Below are positions 1 to 11,033 of a stretch of DNA of 64,000 nucleotides, piece after piece (positions within the stretch are counted from its first letter, which is position 1; each line of letters opens with the position of its first letter). Source of the stretch: Platanthera guangdongensis (taxonomy: Eukaryota > Streptophyta > Magnoliopsida > Asparagales > Orchidaceae); NCBI GenBank assembly GCA_039583875.1, contig CM077150.1, forward strand, positions 177,448,375 through 177,512,374, read 5' to 3'. The position numbers and the translations under genes were made by a program. The notes beneath the pieces are model-generated. The model saw only the letters and a list, made by a program, of their open reading frames with translations, ran no database searches and had not been told where the DNA came from.

Positions 1-1203
1 TCCCTCTTGGGATTTGGCAGCAAACTTAGTTAAGTAAGTCTTCCCATTGTTAAGTATGAAGCATTTACAACCAAAAATCCTGAAATAGGATAGATTTGGT
101 TTCCTGCCTTTCACTACTTCATAAGGGGTCTTGTTTAACCTTTTAGTGATGGTAGCCCTATTTATCACATGGCATGCAGTGTTTACTGCTTCAGCCCAGA
201 AATATTCTGGCAGTGATGAATCACTTAATAGAGTTCTACCAGCCTCTATCAAGGTTCTATTTTTCCTTTCAGCAATGCCATTTTGCTGAGGTGTTCTAGG
301 TGAAGAGAATTCTTGAAATATCCCATAGTCTTCACATAATTTTGTCATGCTTTCAGATTGAAACTCTGTACCATGGTCACTTCTAATTTTGACCACTGTA
401 CAGTTCAATTCATTCTGAATTTGCCTAACAAAACTGTGGAAGACACTAGGTGTTTCAGATTTCTGCTTTAAGAAGAACACCCAGGAAAACCTTGAGTAGT
501 CATCAACAACTACAAAGGTGTAGACCTTCCTACCTAAGCTGTGAACTGGCATTGGACCAAATAGATCCATATGCAAGAGGTATAAACACCTCACAGCATC
601 CTTGTTGTCAATGCTTCTAAAGGTGGATTTAGTCTGCTTGCCCTTTTGACAAGCTGAGCAAATGCCATCTTTGACACACTTAACTTGAGGACCATTCCTC
701 ACTAACTCTTTACTAAAGAGTTTGCCAATAGTCTTGTAATTAAGATGAGCAAGCCTCTTGTGCCACTTGACACATTGAGAGACTGTCTCATCAGCTACAA
801 GACAAACTGGAGAACTATTGTTCTCAACCATAATGTCTAAACAATAGACATTTCTCTTCCTATAACCTGTCAAAATGATCTTTTGATCACTTGACCTCTT
901 GATATGACAACCATTTTTAACAAATGAGATGTCATACCCTACATCACTTAATTGACTTATACTAATGAGGTTATGTTTCAAACCTTTAACATAAGCCACT
1001 TGAGTAATGGTAACAAGGTTAGAAGAAATGTTACCAAACCCTTTGATGATTCCTTTTTCAGAACCACCAAAGGTCACCTTTGGACCATTTTTGATAGGGA
1101 TGTAGTCCTTCAGTAGTCCCCTAGTTCCAGTCATGTGTCTGGAACATCCACTATCCAAGTACCATGTAGGGGTATGGCCACTTGGATTTTCCTGCAAAAC
1201 AAA
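1..1203 (-). CDS. copia pol, partial: protease, GAG-pre-integrase, integrase core
   Basis: The 401 codons from 1203 to the window edge read without a stop, directly after the gag stop codon and in the same frame. Visible in order are the aspartic-protease-type motif DSGCSRHMTG, the gag-pre-integrase region with the HHCC-type knuckle (WHKRLAHLNY ... CSACQKGKQTK), and the integrase core with catalytic acidic residues in LLHMDLFGP, RSDHGTEF and NGIAERKNR. RT and RNase H would lie to the left, outside the window. The product cleaves the polyprotein and integrates the cDNA. It would have to be made by reading through or bypassing the UAA at 1206-1204. The segment looks undamaged, unlike the gag before it. 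Confidence 0.88.
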
Positions 1204-3007
1204 TTAATGAACCTTAGAACCCAAAGTAAACTTGGGTCCTTGGTGATTGTTAGTTTGCAAATTGACATAGCTACCTGCTGTCTTTCCAACAGGTAACTTG
1301 CTACCCAACTTGGCACTGGCATTGTGCCAACAGTCCAAAGCAAAGTGGCCAATTTTGCCACAGCACCAACATTCAAATTTGTTGTACCTTTGCTTAGGTA
1401 CAGACTTGGCTGTCTTAGTGAATGTTGGGGCTTTGCCCTTGGACTTGGACTGATTCTGAACAGTCCTAGCTGGATTAACAAATCCCAGTCCAGTCTTTCC
1501 TTTATGATGAACAAACTCATCAATCAAGGGTAGCACTGATTTAGGTTTTGAATACCTAGCTGCTAGCTCTTTCTCCTTCTGAAGATTAATCTCCAGTTTC
1601 TTAATTTGATCATTCTTAAATGTAATAGTACCCATCTGAATCACAGTAATGTGTTTCAGCCTGGCCACTTCATTCAGTTTTTGATCATAATTCTTCTCAT
1701 AATCTATTGCAGCTGCCTTGAGATCAGCAATTTCCTTGGCCAAATTTTTGGCTAGGGTCTTGCTTTTCTTATAGGCTTGCAATAGTACTTGATATTCATC
1801 TAGGAGTTGATGAATATCTCCCTCAGACTCAGATATATTCTCATCACTTGATGAAGAATAATCTGACTCTGAACTAGAACTGGAATCAGAACTTTGAGTT
1901 AAACCTTGTACCTGACTGGGTCCTGGCTGCTCCAGGTTTTTGGTATTTTCAGTCAAAGCCATCAGTCCTTGGCTTTGACAGTCTTCTTGCTCATAGATAG
2001 ATTCCATGATCTGCATAAACTCTTCTTCTTCTTCAGCAAATAGCCCAATATAGGCTTCAGCATCTGTCTCAGTGTCTGAAGAAGACATATCTGAAAGAGT
2101 CTTCTCATTCTTTGCAACAAAGGACTTCTCCTTCTTTCCTTTGAAGTGTGTTTTCTTTTTGTCACTGGAATTCTTTCCTTCTTTCAGGACAGTCTGCAAT
2201 AACATGGCCCTGTCTATTGCAGCAGTAACAAATTATCTTGGATCCAGTTGCCTTACTAGTCTTGGTCCTTTTCTTGTCCTTCTTTGAAGGCTTCTTTTCC
2301 TGATACTGAACCTCTTTCCCTTTGGAAGATGAAGGTCTAGACCTCCACTGTTTCTTCTTAAGGAACTTCTGAAAATGTCTGGTGAATGCAGCAAAGTCTT
2401 CATCACTTTCACTGCTTGTAGATTTTGTACTTTCTGACTCTTCAGATTCTGATTCAACTACCTCAGGAGGAGGAGTTGATGACTTGGTCTTGCTCTTTCT
2501 GGGTACATCTGACTTAAAGACAACAGTCTTTTCTCTGTATTCAGTCCTTGTTGACTTTTCTTCTTCTTTTCTCACTGACAATTGCATCTCATAAGATAAC
2601 AACTTGCCAAAAAGTGTGGGAGGAGGAATTTCTCCCAACTTTGCCATTTCTCTGATGGCACAGATCTTGGTGTCCCACATTTCTTTTGCAGTTTTACAGT
2701 GAATAAGGTTCTGGAAGGTGGCATCATCAATTGCACTAACTATTATATTCTGTGCTCTTTTGTCCATGGTTGCTAGGACAATCTCATCCTTGGTCATTTC
2801 AGAGAAATCCTTTGGAGTCCTCTGATTTGCATCCAATACTGAAATCTTCATGGGCACATATGGCCCTTCTTTGACTGTGATGTATATCCTAGGGTCAGAG
2901 GCTTCCATAAAAAGCCTAACCCTCTCTTTCCAGATCCCAAAGATCTCTTTTCTGCATATAGGTAGTTTCATTGAACCCAACTCCTTATGATTCTCTGAAG
3001 AACCCAT
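1204..3007 (-). pseudogene. copia gag, frameshifted
   Basis: Two overlapping reading frames (3007-2162 and 2205-1204) together make one gag. The first starts MGSSENHKELG, has the large copia gag core and ends just after a first zinc knuckle, CYCCNRQGHVIADC. The second continues with an acidic serine-rich stretch, a Lys/Glu coiled-coil-like stretch and a second knuckle, CWCCGKIGHFALDC. The break falls in the overlap around 2165-2200. Compared with the intact relative at 55894, the core between TAKEMWDT and FGKLLSYEM is short by tens of residues, so an internal deletion is likely as well. Gag forms the virus-like particle and binds the RNA. This copy should not make a functional particle. Confidence 0.82.
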
Positions 3008-3105
3008 GTTCTTGATTTTCTTGAAACTGTTTCCTGTTTCCTGACTTATACTGAATCTGCCAAACTGGATCTCCTCAGACAGTTAGTCCTGATTTTGAGG
3101 AACCT

Positions 3106-3118
3106 GGCTCTGATACCA
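3106..3118 (-). other. Primer-binding site, tRNA-iMet type (element A)
   Basis: The minus strand reads TGGTATCAGAGCC, complementary to the 3' end of initiator tRNA-Met, two bases inside the 5' LTR. It primes minus-strand cDNA synthesis. Confidence 0.9.
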
Positions 3119-3996
3119 CTTGAAAGATATGGTACCTAAACACCTAGAGGGGGGGGGGGTGAATAGGTGACCTAATCCTTTTCTTACTTTTGTTTGGCAG
3201 TCAACAGTTTATAACACAGATTTCTGAATAAGTTATCACAGCACACAGCAATTCTCAACACAATACAATCACAGCACAGAATACACAAGATTTTATAGTG
3301 GTTCCCCAATCTTTGGGTACATCCACTTTCCCCCTTCGCCTATCTAGCAGTGTACTAGATTCGGCCAAACTTCTCCACTAACTCAGAACCAAACTAGGTT
3401 CCTACCTCAGGCCCAAAGCCTTACACTCAGCCAAAAGGCCTACACTCAACCACCCAGGCCTACACTCAGCCAATTAAAGGCCTACACTCAGAGTTCTTCA
3501 ACTCCTACACTCAGGCACCAAGCCCTACCCTCAGCCTTTATAAAATAGGCTTACAATCACTCAGATCCAATGGATCTTACAAGTTTAAAATAGAAATTAC
3601 AAATTCTAACTCTACAACTCAGAAAGGATGAGAGGAGTTGAGAGTTTCTTGAGGAGTTCTTGGAAGAACTCAGCTTGATCCAAACTGACTTAGCTTTCTT
3701 CAAAGCTTCTTGAGTAGAACTGAATTAGTCTGAATCTTCTGCAGTTGATCCTTGATCTCTGCTTCTTGAAATCCAGATGACTCTGAATTGTTCTTCTCAG
3801 CCTTAGTTCCAAAGACTGAATCCTTGGTTGGAGCTCTCTCTCTCCAACTACTTAGATCTGCAGTTGGACTGCCTGATCTTCTTGTGTTGATCCTCTATGT
3901 ATCACTTCTTGATTTAATCTGATCAACTACTTCAGTTATTCTCACAACATGTAATGATAATGAACAACCTTCTGCTTTTTCTGTAAACTATGGGTG

Positions 3997-4006
3997 CCTA
4001 TTTATA
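3997..4006 (-). promoter_or_regulatory. LTR TATA box (element A)
   Basis: The minus strand reads CTATAAATAG, about 135 bp downstream of the palindrome cluster, at the expected U3/R position. Confidence 0.65.
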
Positions 4007-4140
4007 GGCTTCCTTCAAGGTAACCGGCTGATCCGGTTTATAACAGACTTTTGACTTCTCTGACAGTTGATGTAGACCGGCTGGATCGGCAGCTGTCTTG
4101 TCAACCAGTCACTTCTTGAAATTCCTCTAACTGTCAGTTA

Positions 4141-5075
4141 GTGTCGAGACTTTCTGTTCTTAAGTGTCGACACTTATGGACCAAGTGTCGACACATGTTG
4201 TGTAAGTGTCGACACAAGTCTACAAGGTGTCGACACAATTCCTTGTATGTCTCGACACAGTTTCTTCTGCATGTGTCGACACTGAAATTGAGTGTCGACA
4301 CAAGTACTTGTACTTCATCCTTTAACTGTATTCTTCTAAGTGTCGACACATCTCCTTTGTGTCGACACATCTTCATGTGTTGAAACTGTCAAGTGTCGAC
4401 ACTGATTCTTGGTGTCGACACAAGTCTTCATTCTTGATTCTTCAGCTGAGTGTCGACACATTCCCTTAGTGTCGACACTTATACTTAGAATATTTTACAA
4501 ATTTTCTGTTCTTTGCTAAGTGTCGACACAGCTCCTTGTGTCGACACTTTCTTCAAGTGTAGAGTCTTCAACTAAGTGTCGACACATTGTGCTGAGTGTC
4601 GACACTTTCTTCAAGTGTTGACTCTTCTGATTGTGTGTCGACACATTGTGCTGAGTGTCGACACATTCTACAAATACTGAGTCTTTAGCTAAGTGTCGAC
4701 ACATTGTGTTGAGTGTCGACACTTACTTCCAGTGCCGAGTCTTCTGCATAGTGTCGACACACTGTGTTGAGTGTCGACACTTGTACTTAGAATCTGTAGA
4801 CTTTTGCTGAGTGTCGACACTTTCTTCAAGTGTCGACACTTTCTGGTGTAGACACAGCTCTTCTGGGTGTCGACACTTCTGCTAAGTGTCGACACAGCTT
4901 TTCTGCATTCTTCTACACTGAGTGTCGACACAGCTCCAAGTGTCGACACTTTCTGACTGGTGTCGACACTTCTTCCCAGGTGTCGACACAATGACTCCAA
5001 GTGTCGACACTGCATGTCTGGGTGTCGACACAAGCTTTCTCAAGTGTCAACACTTTGCCTCTGGGTGTCGACACA
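4141..5075. repeat. Palindrome cluster, core TGTCGACA
   Basis: Several dozen copies of the perfect palindrome GTGTCGACAC, often extended to AAGTGTCGACACTT, lie 10-45 bp apart with unrelated short spacers. Spacing is irregular, and some copies are decayed (for example at 4142 and 5044). The cluster fills the U3 upstream of the TATA box. The motif is self-complementary, so both strands give chance reading frames rich in Cys-Arg-His. Confidence 0.93.
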
Positions 5076-5221
5076 TGGACTTAGAAATTTTCAGCTTCAG
5101 TCCAGTGTATACCTAACCTGCACAAGTAACTCAAACAAACATCAAATACATTCTGATGTATATCATTGAGTTAGGTGAGGCTTCTTCAAATCAGGTACAT
5201 TTGACCAATGTACCCAACACA

Positions 5222-7311
5222 AACCTAGCGCTTAGTTGGGAGAAGTGCCATTTCATGGTACAAGAAGGGTTAGTACTTGGCCATAAAATTTCAAGCCAAG
5301 GAATTCAAGTAGATAAAGCAAAAATAGAGACCATAGAAAAATTGCCACCACCAACCTCCGTAAAGGCAGTGAGAAGTTTCTTAGGACACGCGAGATTTTA
5401 TCGCCGTTTTATTAAAGACTTCTCCAAAATAGCTAAACCACTTACAAGGCTTTTAGAAAAAGACACACCTTTTATTTTTGAACAAGAGTGTCTACACGCC
5501 TTTGAGTTCTTAAAAGAAAAATTAATTAATTCTCCTATTATGATCGCACCTGACTTTAGTCAACCATTTGAGATCATGTGTGACGCTAGTAGTTTTGCGG
5601 TAGGGGCTGTTTTAGGACAACGCCGAAACAAACATTTTCACCCAATATATTATGCTAGTAAAACACTTAATAATGCACAGGAGAATTATACAACTACTGA
5701 AAAAGAACTCTTAGCAGTGGTATTTGCCTTTGATAAATTTAGATCTTATTTAACATTATCCAAAGTGGTAGTTTATACGGATCACTCTGCACTTAGATAT
5801 TTGCTAGCCAAAGCGGAAGCAAAGCCTCGTTTAATCCGATGGGTTCTTCTTCTACAAGAATTTGATCTAGAAATTAGGGATAAACGAGGAGCGGAAAACT
5901 TAGCGGCAGATCATCTTTCACGTTTAGAAAACCCACTACGATCAATGTTAGATGAGTCTGAAATTTCTGATACATTTACTGAGGAATCATTATTTGCCAT
6001 ATCTACCAATATACAACTGGTGGTTTCAAAAGACTTTTCATATCAAACTATCTTGTGGCTAAGGTCCTTCCAAAAGACTTTTCATATCAGCAGAAAAAGA
6101 AATTTTTCTCTGACTTGAAATATTACTTTTGGGAGGACCCTTTTCTTTTTCGGATATGTGCAGATTCTGTTATAAGAAGGTGTGTATCAGCGGAGGAAGG
6201 TTGGAAGATTTTGGAGCAGTGTCATTCAGGTCCTGCTGGTGGTCACTATGGAGCGAATCGCTCCGCTAAAAAGGTTCTTGATTCCGGTTTTTATTGGCCC
6301 CTTCTATTCAGGGATGCCCAAAGGTATGTGCTTTCATGTGATTCTTGCCAAAAAGCAGGTAATATTTCTAAATTACATGAAATGCCTCAAAAATTTATCC
6401 TTGAATGTGAGGTATTCGATGTGTGGGGTATAGATTTTATGGGACCATTCCCAGTTTCTTTTGGGAATAAATATATTTTGGTAGCTGTAGATTATGTATC
6501 AAGGTGGGTTGAAGTGCAAGCTTTGCCTACTAATGATAGTAGGGTTGTAATTAGATTTTTGAAATCCTTATTCGCACGATTTGGCACACCACGTGCACTT
6601 ATTAGCGATAGGGGTTCACATTTTTGTAATCTACAACTAGACAAAGTATTAGAAAAATATGGAGTTACACATAGGATAGCCACTCCGTATCATCCTCAAA
6701 CTAGTGGACAAGTTGAAGTTTCCAATAGAGAGCTTAAGAGAATCTTAGAAAAATCTATAGAAGGGAATAGGAAGCAGTGGTCTAGGAAACTTAACGACTG
6801 TTTATGGGCTTATAGGACCGCCTACAAAACACCTATAGGGATCACCCCCTTTAGATTAGTCTACGGTAAATCTTGTCACCTACCTATAGAATTAGAACAC
6901 AAATCATATTGGGCAATACGCTCCTTAAATTTTGACGCTAGTTCTATAGGAGAAAAGCGTAAACTTCAACTTAACGAATTAGATGAGTGGAGAACTATGG
7001 CCTATGAGAACGCCCGGATTTATAAGGAGAAAACTAAACTATTTCATGACCGTCACCTTCGTAAACCCAAGGTATTCCAAAAAGGTGACCAAGTCCTCCT
7101 TTATAACTCCAGATTACGATTATTCCCAGGGAAGTTAAGGTCTAAGTGGTCCGGACCCTTTAAAGTTAAAGAAGTCTTTCCCTACGGTACCGTCGAGTTA
7201 ACTCACCCAGAGAAGGGAGATTTTATGGTTAATGGTCACCGACTTAAACCTTATTATGGTGAAATCCCTATGGACTTCGCTCGTCTAGAAACCTGCCTCC
7301 GGCTAGATTAA
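5222..7311 (+). pseudogene. gypsy pol: RT end, RNase H, integrase (frameshifted, split by A)
   Basis: Coding resumes at [16 protein letters not shown], the end of the RT domain, then RNase H ([32 protein letters not shown]). After a frame change near 6045-6090 follow integrase with its zinc-binding region ([11 protein letters not shown] ... CDSCQKAGN), catalytic core ([33 protein letters not shown]) and C-terminal part to a stop at 7311. The frame change coincides with a 19-bp direct duplication (caaaagacttttcatatca at 6027 and 6070). The sequence style matches the Athila/Tat branch. With RT missing upstream and the frameshift, this copy is non-functional. Confidence 0.87.
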
Positions 7312-7482
7312 TTTAATATTAAGTATAATAGGTGTTTCTAAATATTCTTGCTTTAGTATAAGTCTAATTAGTTGTAATGAAAAATTAAAGAAAAAAATGT
7401 TAATGAAAAAAAAAAATTTTCCATCAAATTTTAATGAGAAAAAGAAAAAAAAATGTTTCTGAAAATTTTTTTTTCTGGAGTG

Positions 7483-7990
7483 GCACACGGCTACACACAC
7501 GGCCGTGTGCGTGGCCGTGTACGTGACACAGGCTCAGGCCCAGCCGTGTGGAATTAATTCGGCATTAGGGCATTTTCATCCCGAGCACAACACGGGTACG
7601 CACCAACCCGTGTGCAGCGCCGTGTGCATCTGTCTCGACGATCGTCGAGACCGATGTGTCGAGACATCGAACACGGGCGTGTCGGATTACACACGCCCGT
7701 GTCTCCTACCTACCCGTGTTCATGTACCGTGCCAGCTGCGACACGGGGCGATACACGGCCGTGTTGTCGCCCGTGTCCACCTGACGCACTGACCCCAGCC
7801 GATTTGACCACACGGACCGAGGCAGGCCCGTGTTCCACGAGGCATTGGATCCCCTAACACGGGTGCACACACGGCCGTGTGCACACCCGTGTTCCATTAT
7901 TTTACACGGACCGACGCACCCCGTGTTCCACGAGGTTAAAGATTCCCTAACACGGGCTCGCACACGCCCGTGTGCGAACCCGTGTGCACC
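7483..7990. repeat. Palindrome cluster, core CACGGCCGTG / ACACGCCCGTGT, ahead of third ORF
   Basis: Many copies of CACGGCCGTG, ACACGCCCGTGT and ACACGGGTGT-like words lie between the pol stop and the third ORF, plus one TCGACGATCGTCGA palindrome near 7637. The cluster ends at the TATA box at 7995. The bases 7312-7482 before it are A/T-rich with long A and T runs, and I see nothing else in them. Confidence 0.9.
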
Positions 7991-7994
7991 CATG

Positions 7995-8003
7995 TATAAA
8001 TAG
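7995..8003 (+). promoter_or_regulatory. Internal TATA box ahead of the third ORF (element H)
   Basis: The sequence gTATAAATAGggg follows the palindrome cluster directly and lies 140 bp before the ATG at 8135. It looks like a core promoter inside the element, separate from the LTR promoter. The upstream ATG at 8009 would fall at or before the expected transcript start. Confidence 0.55.
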
Positions 8004-8134
8004 GGGCCGTGTGGTTTTCTTTCCTGCTCACTCCAAACCTTCTCCCACCACCAGTCATCCCGTGGCCTGATCCTCAAGGCACCACCTTTTCCATTTCTCG
8101 TCCCCCTTCACTCGCATTTCTCCCCGTCTACACT

Positions 8135-9388
8135 ATGTCTTCCGGAAGAAGTGGAGGTCGCCGTCGCCGACCGGAATTACAAGTCTCCACGGAGAGGCGG
8201 GATGCTGCTACCCCGCTAATTTTCACTGATGCATCGCATACCGCCCGCTACAATCGCTTGCAATCCAAAAAATTTCAAGACATACGCATGATAGATTGGA
8301 GCGTACTTGAGGAGATAAACCTGGCAGGAGATGTCAGGGGGCTGATTTCTGTAACGGGGTGGAGTCAATTTTTTGCCATAGAGGAGTTAGGCTTTAGGGA
8401 ACTCACCTTAGAGTTCCTATCGTCATTTTATTCCAGCTTTAGGCCAAATTTCATCGATGCACCGCACGCGCCCGAGGGGATAGTTTCATTTCGAGTGGGT
8501 GGCACATTTTACACACTCACCATGCTCCAATTCACCCAATATTTAGGGGTGTATGAGGAGTCGTTCCTTTTTAGTGCCGCCTACCCCGAACTCCACTTTG
8601 AGCTCCCCAACCGCGATATGGCCGGTGGTATATGGCGCCAGATTTCTTTCGACACTGGCGCCTACGAGGCCAAGAGATCTAAGGCATCCAAATTGATTTC
8701 TCCCGCCCTCCATTACATCCACCATCTACTCAGCCACACGTTGAGCGGTCGGGGCGAAAGCTCCGGAGTTGTTAGTAGGCAGGATCTGTTATACCTCTAC
8801 AGCATGACATCACGATATCCTCTACATCTCGGTTATCTTCTAGCCCAGTTTATTCTTCATCAGGCTGACACCACTCGTATAGGGTCTATTTGTGTAGCAC
8901 CCTATATTACTCGCCTCGTGAAGAATATGGGCATCTTTTTAGCCCTCCCCCAGATGACAGTGGTAGCAAAGACCGTGCCTATCACGATGGCTAGTCTTTG
9001 CGCCCTCCGCCTCGTCACCGCCCGTCAGGGCCGGGGAGGGGTCATATATTCTATTGCTCGACGAGGACCGCATGTACAGGCCGACAATGATGATGAGATA
9101 GATCCTGACCTCGACGAGCCGTTGGTGCCTCCACCCCGTTCCACCTACGCTCATGGCGAGTCATCTACTGCACCTCCTCCACCTCAGTCACGATACTCGC
9201 GCGAGTTCCGACAGTTTTTCGACACCGAGCTCTCGCCACGCTTTCAGGAAATTAAGGAGGAACATCAGGAAATTAAGGATCTCCTTCATCAGATTAGAGA
9301 CCACCTTGGGATCGCCCCTCGCCAGCCACCAGCTCCAGCGCCGCCTTCCTTCCCGGATGATTCGACAGGCCACCATGAGTACTTCTGA
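8135..9388 (+). CDS. Athila-type third ORF (ATHILA ORF-1-like), intact
   Basis: This 417-residue protein starts MSSGRSGGRRRRPELQ. ATG 8135 is preferred over the in-frame 8009 because a TATA box sits just before 8009, leaving 8135 as the first ATG in the predicted transcript. Around residues 50-250 is the block typical of ATHILA ORF-1 proteins: IDWSVLEEINL, ELTLEFLSSFY, ISFRV-like GIVSFRVGGTFYTLTMLQF, then a helical region ending near APYITRLVKNMG. The C-terminus is acidic and proline-rich with a short coiled-coil-like repeat (EIKEEHQEIKDLLHQIRDHLG). I see no signal peptide or membrane segment, so an envelope role is not supported. The function of this family is unknown. It is open although the neighbouring pol is broken. 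Confidence 0.8.
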   Translation: MSSGRSGGRRRRPELQVSTERRDAATPLIFTDASHTARYNRLQSKKFQDIRMIDWSVLEEINLAGDVRGLISVTGWSQFFAIEELGFRELTLEFLSSFYSSFRPNFIDAPHAPEGIVSFRVGGTFYTLTMLQFTQYLGVYEESFLFSAAYPELHFELPNRDMAGGIWRQISFDTGAYEAKRSKASKLISPALHYIHHLLSHTLSGRGESSGVVSRQDLLYLYSMTSRYPLHLGYLLAQFILHQADTTRIGSICVAPYITRLVKNMGIFLALPQMTVVAKTVPITMASLCALRLVTARQGRGGVIYSIARRGPHVQADNDDEIDPDLDEPLVPPPRSTYAHGESSTAPPPPQSRYSREFRQFFDTELSPRFQEIKEEHQEIKDLLHQIRDHLGIAPRQPPAPAPPSFPDDSTGHHEYF

Positions 9389-10274
9389 TATGTATCATTG
9401 TAGTGTTATCTATCTTCATGTATCATATCTTGTAAAATTTTTTTTATATCAGTGTATTCTGTTCTGTCGACTATTATATATCAGTGCATTCTATTACAGC
9501 TCATGTTTCTGTACTGTGCTCTTCTACTTATTATGATAGCAGTTGGTCTTTTTATATATCATCATGAAATCACTCTATGTCTGCTTTTTACATTGCACTG
9601 AGGACATTGCAAATCTTAAGTCTGGGGGTAGAATGGTTGTTCATGTGGTTACAATTAATTCTAATCTGCTTATCATAATACTCAAGTTATTATACCACCC
9701 TTTAAAAATTTTTGTTTGACCTTTTAAGCTCTCATTATTCATTCATGTGGGATTATAAATATTTAATTTACCTTCGCACACTGATTAAAATGAATTGATG
9801 TAGACTCATAGAGTATTCAACTTTGTTGATTTCGTAATTAAGCATAGAAATTTTGTTTAGCTTAATTTTCTCTATATAATTTAATTTTAAGATTACTCCT
9901 CTATATTAGTAACTATCCAACACTCTATTTTAGAAAATATATTTATCTATAATAAAGTGAGTCGATGAGTGTAACATTTTTATAATTTGGTATTAGGACT
10001 TTAAAATTAAAAATTACTCCGTATTGATGTCTAGGACTCACCCTCTAGCATTCCTCAAAACATTACATAAGTTAATTAGTAAAGGCGGAAATGACTTAGG
10101 CCTCCTATTGGATAGCTTGAGCCTTGTTATCCCAACACCTTTAACATGATACCCTTGCACACCCCATTTGAACCTAATCCCCATCCTTTTGATGCTCTAC
10201 TATTAAAATTCACCAAGGCCAAATCCTTACCTATTAGCACACCTATCATTAATGCCTGCTTGGAATGATTTGTT

Positions 10275-10414
10275 CATAGTGATATGTGGCCTGAGTGCGT
10301 GTATCCTTGCACCCACTTGGAATGATCCCTACTTTGAACCCAAAAAAAAAAGACATAGTGATATGTGGCCTGAGTGCGTGTATACTTGCACCCACTTGGA
10401 ATGATCCCTACTAT
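10275..10414. repeat. Two-copy tandem duplication, period 79 bp
   Basis: The segment catagtgatatgtggcctga ... is repeated with one substitution in the first 60 bases. The copies are separated by an A run. It creates short antiparallel reading frames that are not genes. Confidence 0.85.
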
Positions 10415-11023
10415 GGTCCCTTGGTTAAAAAAAAAACGTATATAAAAAATAGAGTGCCCTTCAAAATGTGGGAAATATACAAATTGCAAAGTCTGGGGGT
10501 GTTTACATAAAATTGAAATATGTTAAGGTATTTTCCAACATAAGGCTCAATCAAGATTTAGGTGTGAAAAATTCATCAAAATTATCCTTGATTACCTCAC
10601 CTTTAATCTTCTATCCTAAGCCAAAAAGGCTACACCAAAATTCAAGTCCTAAGGATCCAACCTTACTAATTCTAAATTATGATGTGATGAGGGTGTAAAA
10701 AGGGTAAGTTCATGATTATCAGTACGAGTACTTATAAGCTTTGAAATACTAATACGTATTTTATAGAGATTGTTATTTTCTCCTCATATTTGTTAAAGAT
10801 GACTATACTTTTATTTCTAAAAGCGAGTGAGAGATAGTTAAAATGATATACTAGAGGAATTTTAAGATAAATATATATTTAGAAAAGTCTGCTAAATTAT
10901 TTCCTATGCGATTACATCACCAAAGTTCTCTTAAATTCATAGCAACCAGTGTGCGGAGGCAAAATTATTTAATGGTAACCCAGGTGTTTGAATTAGTTTG
11001 CTTAGGGACAAGCAAACATCTAA

Positions 11024-11033
11024 GTCTGGGGGT
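11024..11033 (+). other. Polypurine tract of element H
   Basis: AGTCTGGGGGT lies three bases before the TGATGAGTACG start of the 3' LTR. It is the expected plus-strand primer position. Confidence 0.65.

Larger units (their letters stand above)
1..5219 (-). mobile_element. Element A: copia (Sirevirus-like) retrotransposon, 5' part, nested in H
   Basis: Read on the minus strand the order is LTR (5219-3121), tRNA-Met primer site, gag with CCHC knuckles, protease motif and copia integrase, continuing past the left window edge. The order protease then integrase ahead of RT marks Ty1/copia. The right boundary is set by the TG of the LTR at 5219, next to gypsy RT codons that resume at 5222. The 5 bp beside it (5220-5224, caaac) would be one target-site copy, but the other end lies outside the window. 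Gag is broken, so this copy is not autonomous as it stands. Confidence 0.88.
3121..5219 (-). repeat. 5' LTR of element A
   Basis: On the minus strand it begins TGTTGGGTACATTGG at 5219 and ends ATCTTTCA at 3121, with TG...CA ends, about 2.1 kb. It holds a dense palindrome cluster (4141-5075), then a TATA box (4006-3997), then about 0.9 kb of R/U5 with small repeats of the type ggcctacactcag (about 3420-3530). The outer boundary is inferred from the LTR-like end and the resumption of gypsy coding, because the second LTR is outside the window. Confidence 0.8.

Noticed and set aside
3106..3118. tRNA gene fragment (TGGTATCAGAGC words here and at 19818, 52733, 55763)
   Set aside because: Position directly beside LTRs and lack of any cloverleaf show primer-binding sites.
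4134..4383. Overlapping antiparallel 80-codon frames rich in Cys-Arg-His, resembling zinc-finger repeats
   Set aside because: The self-complementary word GTGTCGACAC yields the same residues on both strands. There is no conserved structure between copies.
4141..5075. CRISPR-like array of regularly repeated palindromes
   Set aside because: Repeats are only 10-14 bp, spacing is irregular, many copies vary, and no cas genes are present. The array lies in the U3 of a plant LTR.
7303..7500. Phe/Lys-rich minus-strand frame
   Set aside because: It is produced by long A and T runs after the pol stop of H.
8009..8134. Longer start for the third ORF of H at 8009
   Set aside because: It lies about 15 bp after the TATA box, too close to be inside the expected transcript, and the extra residues show no conserved pattern.
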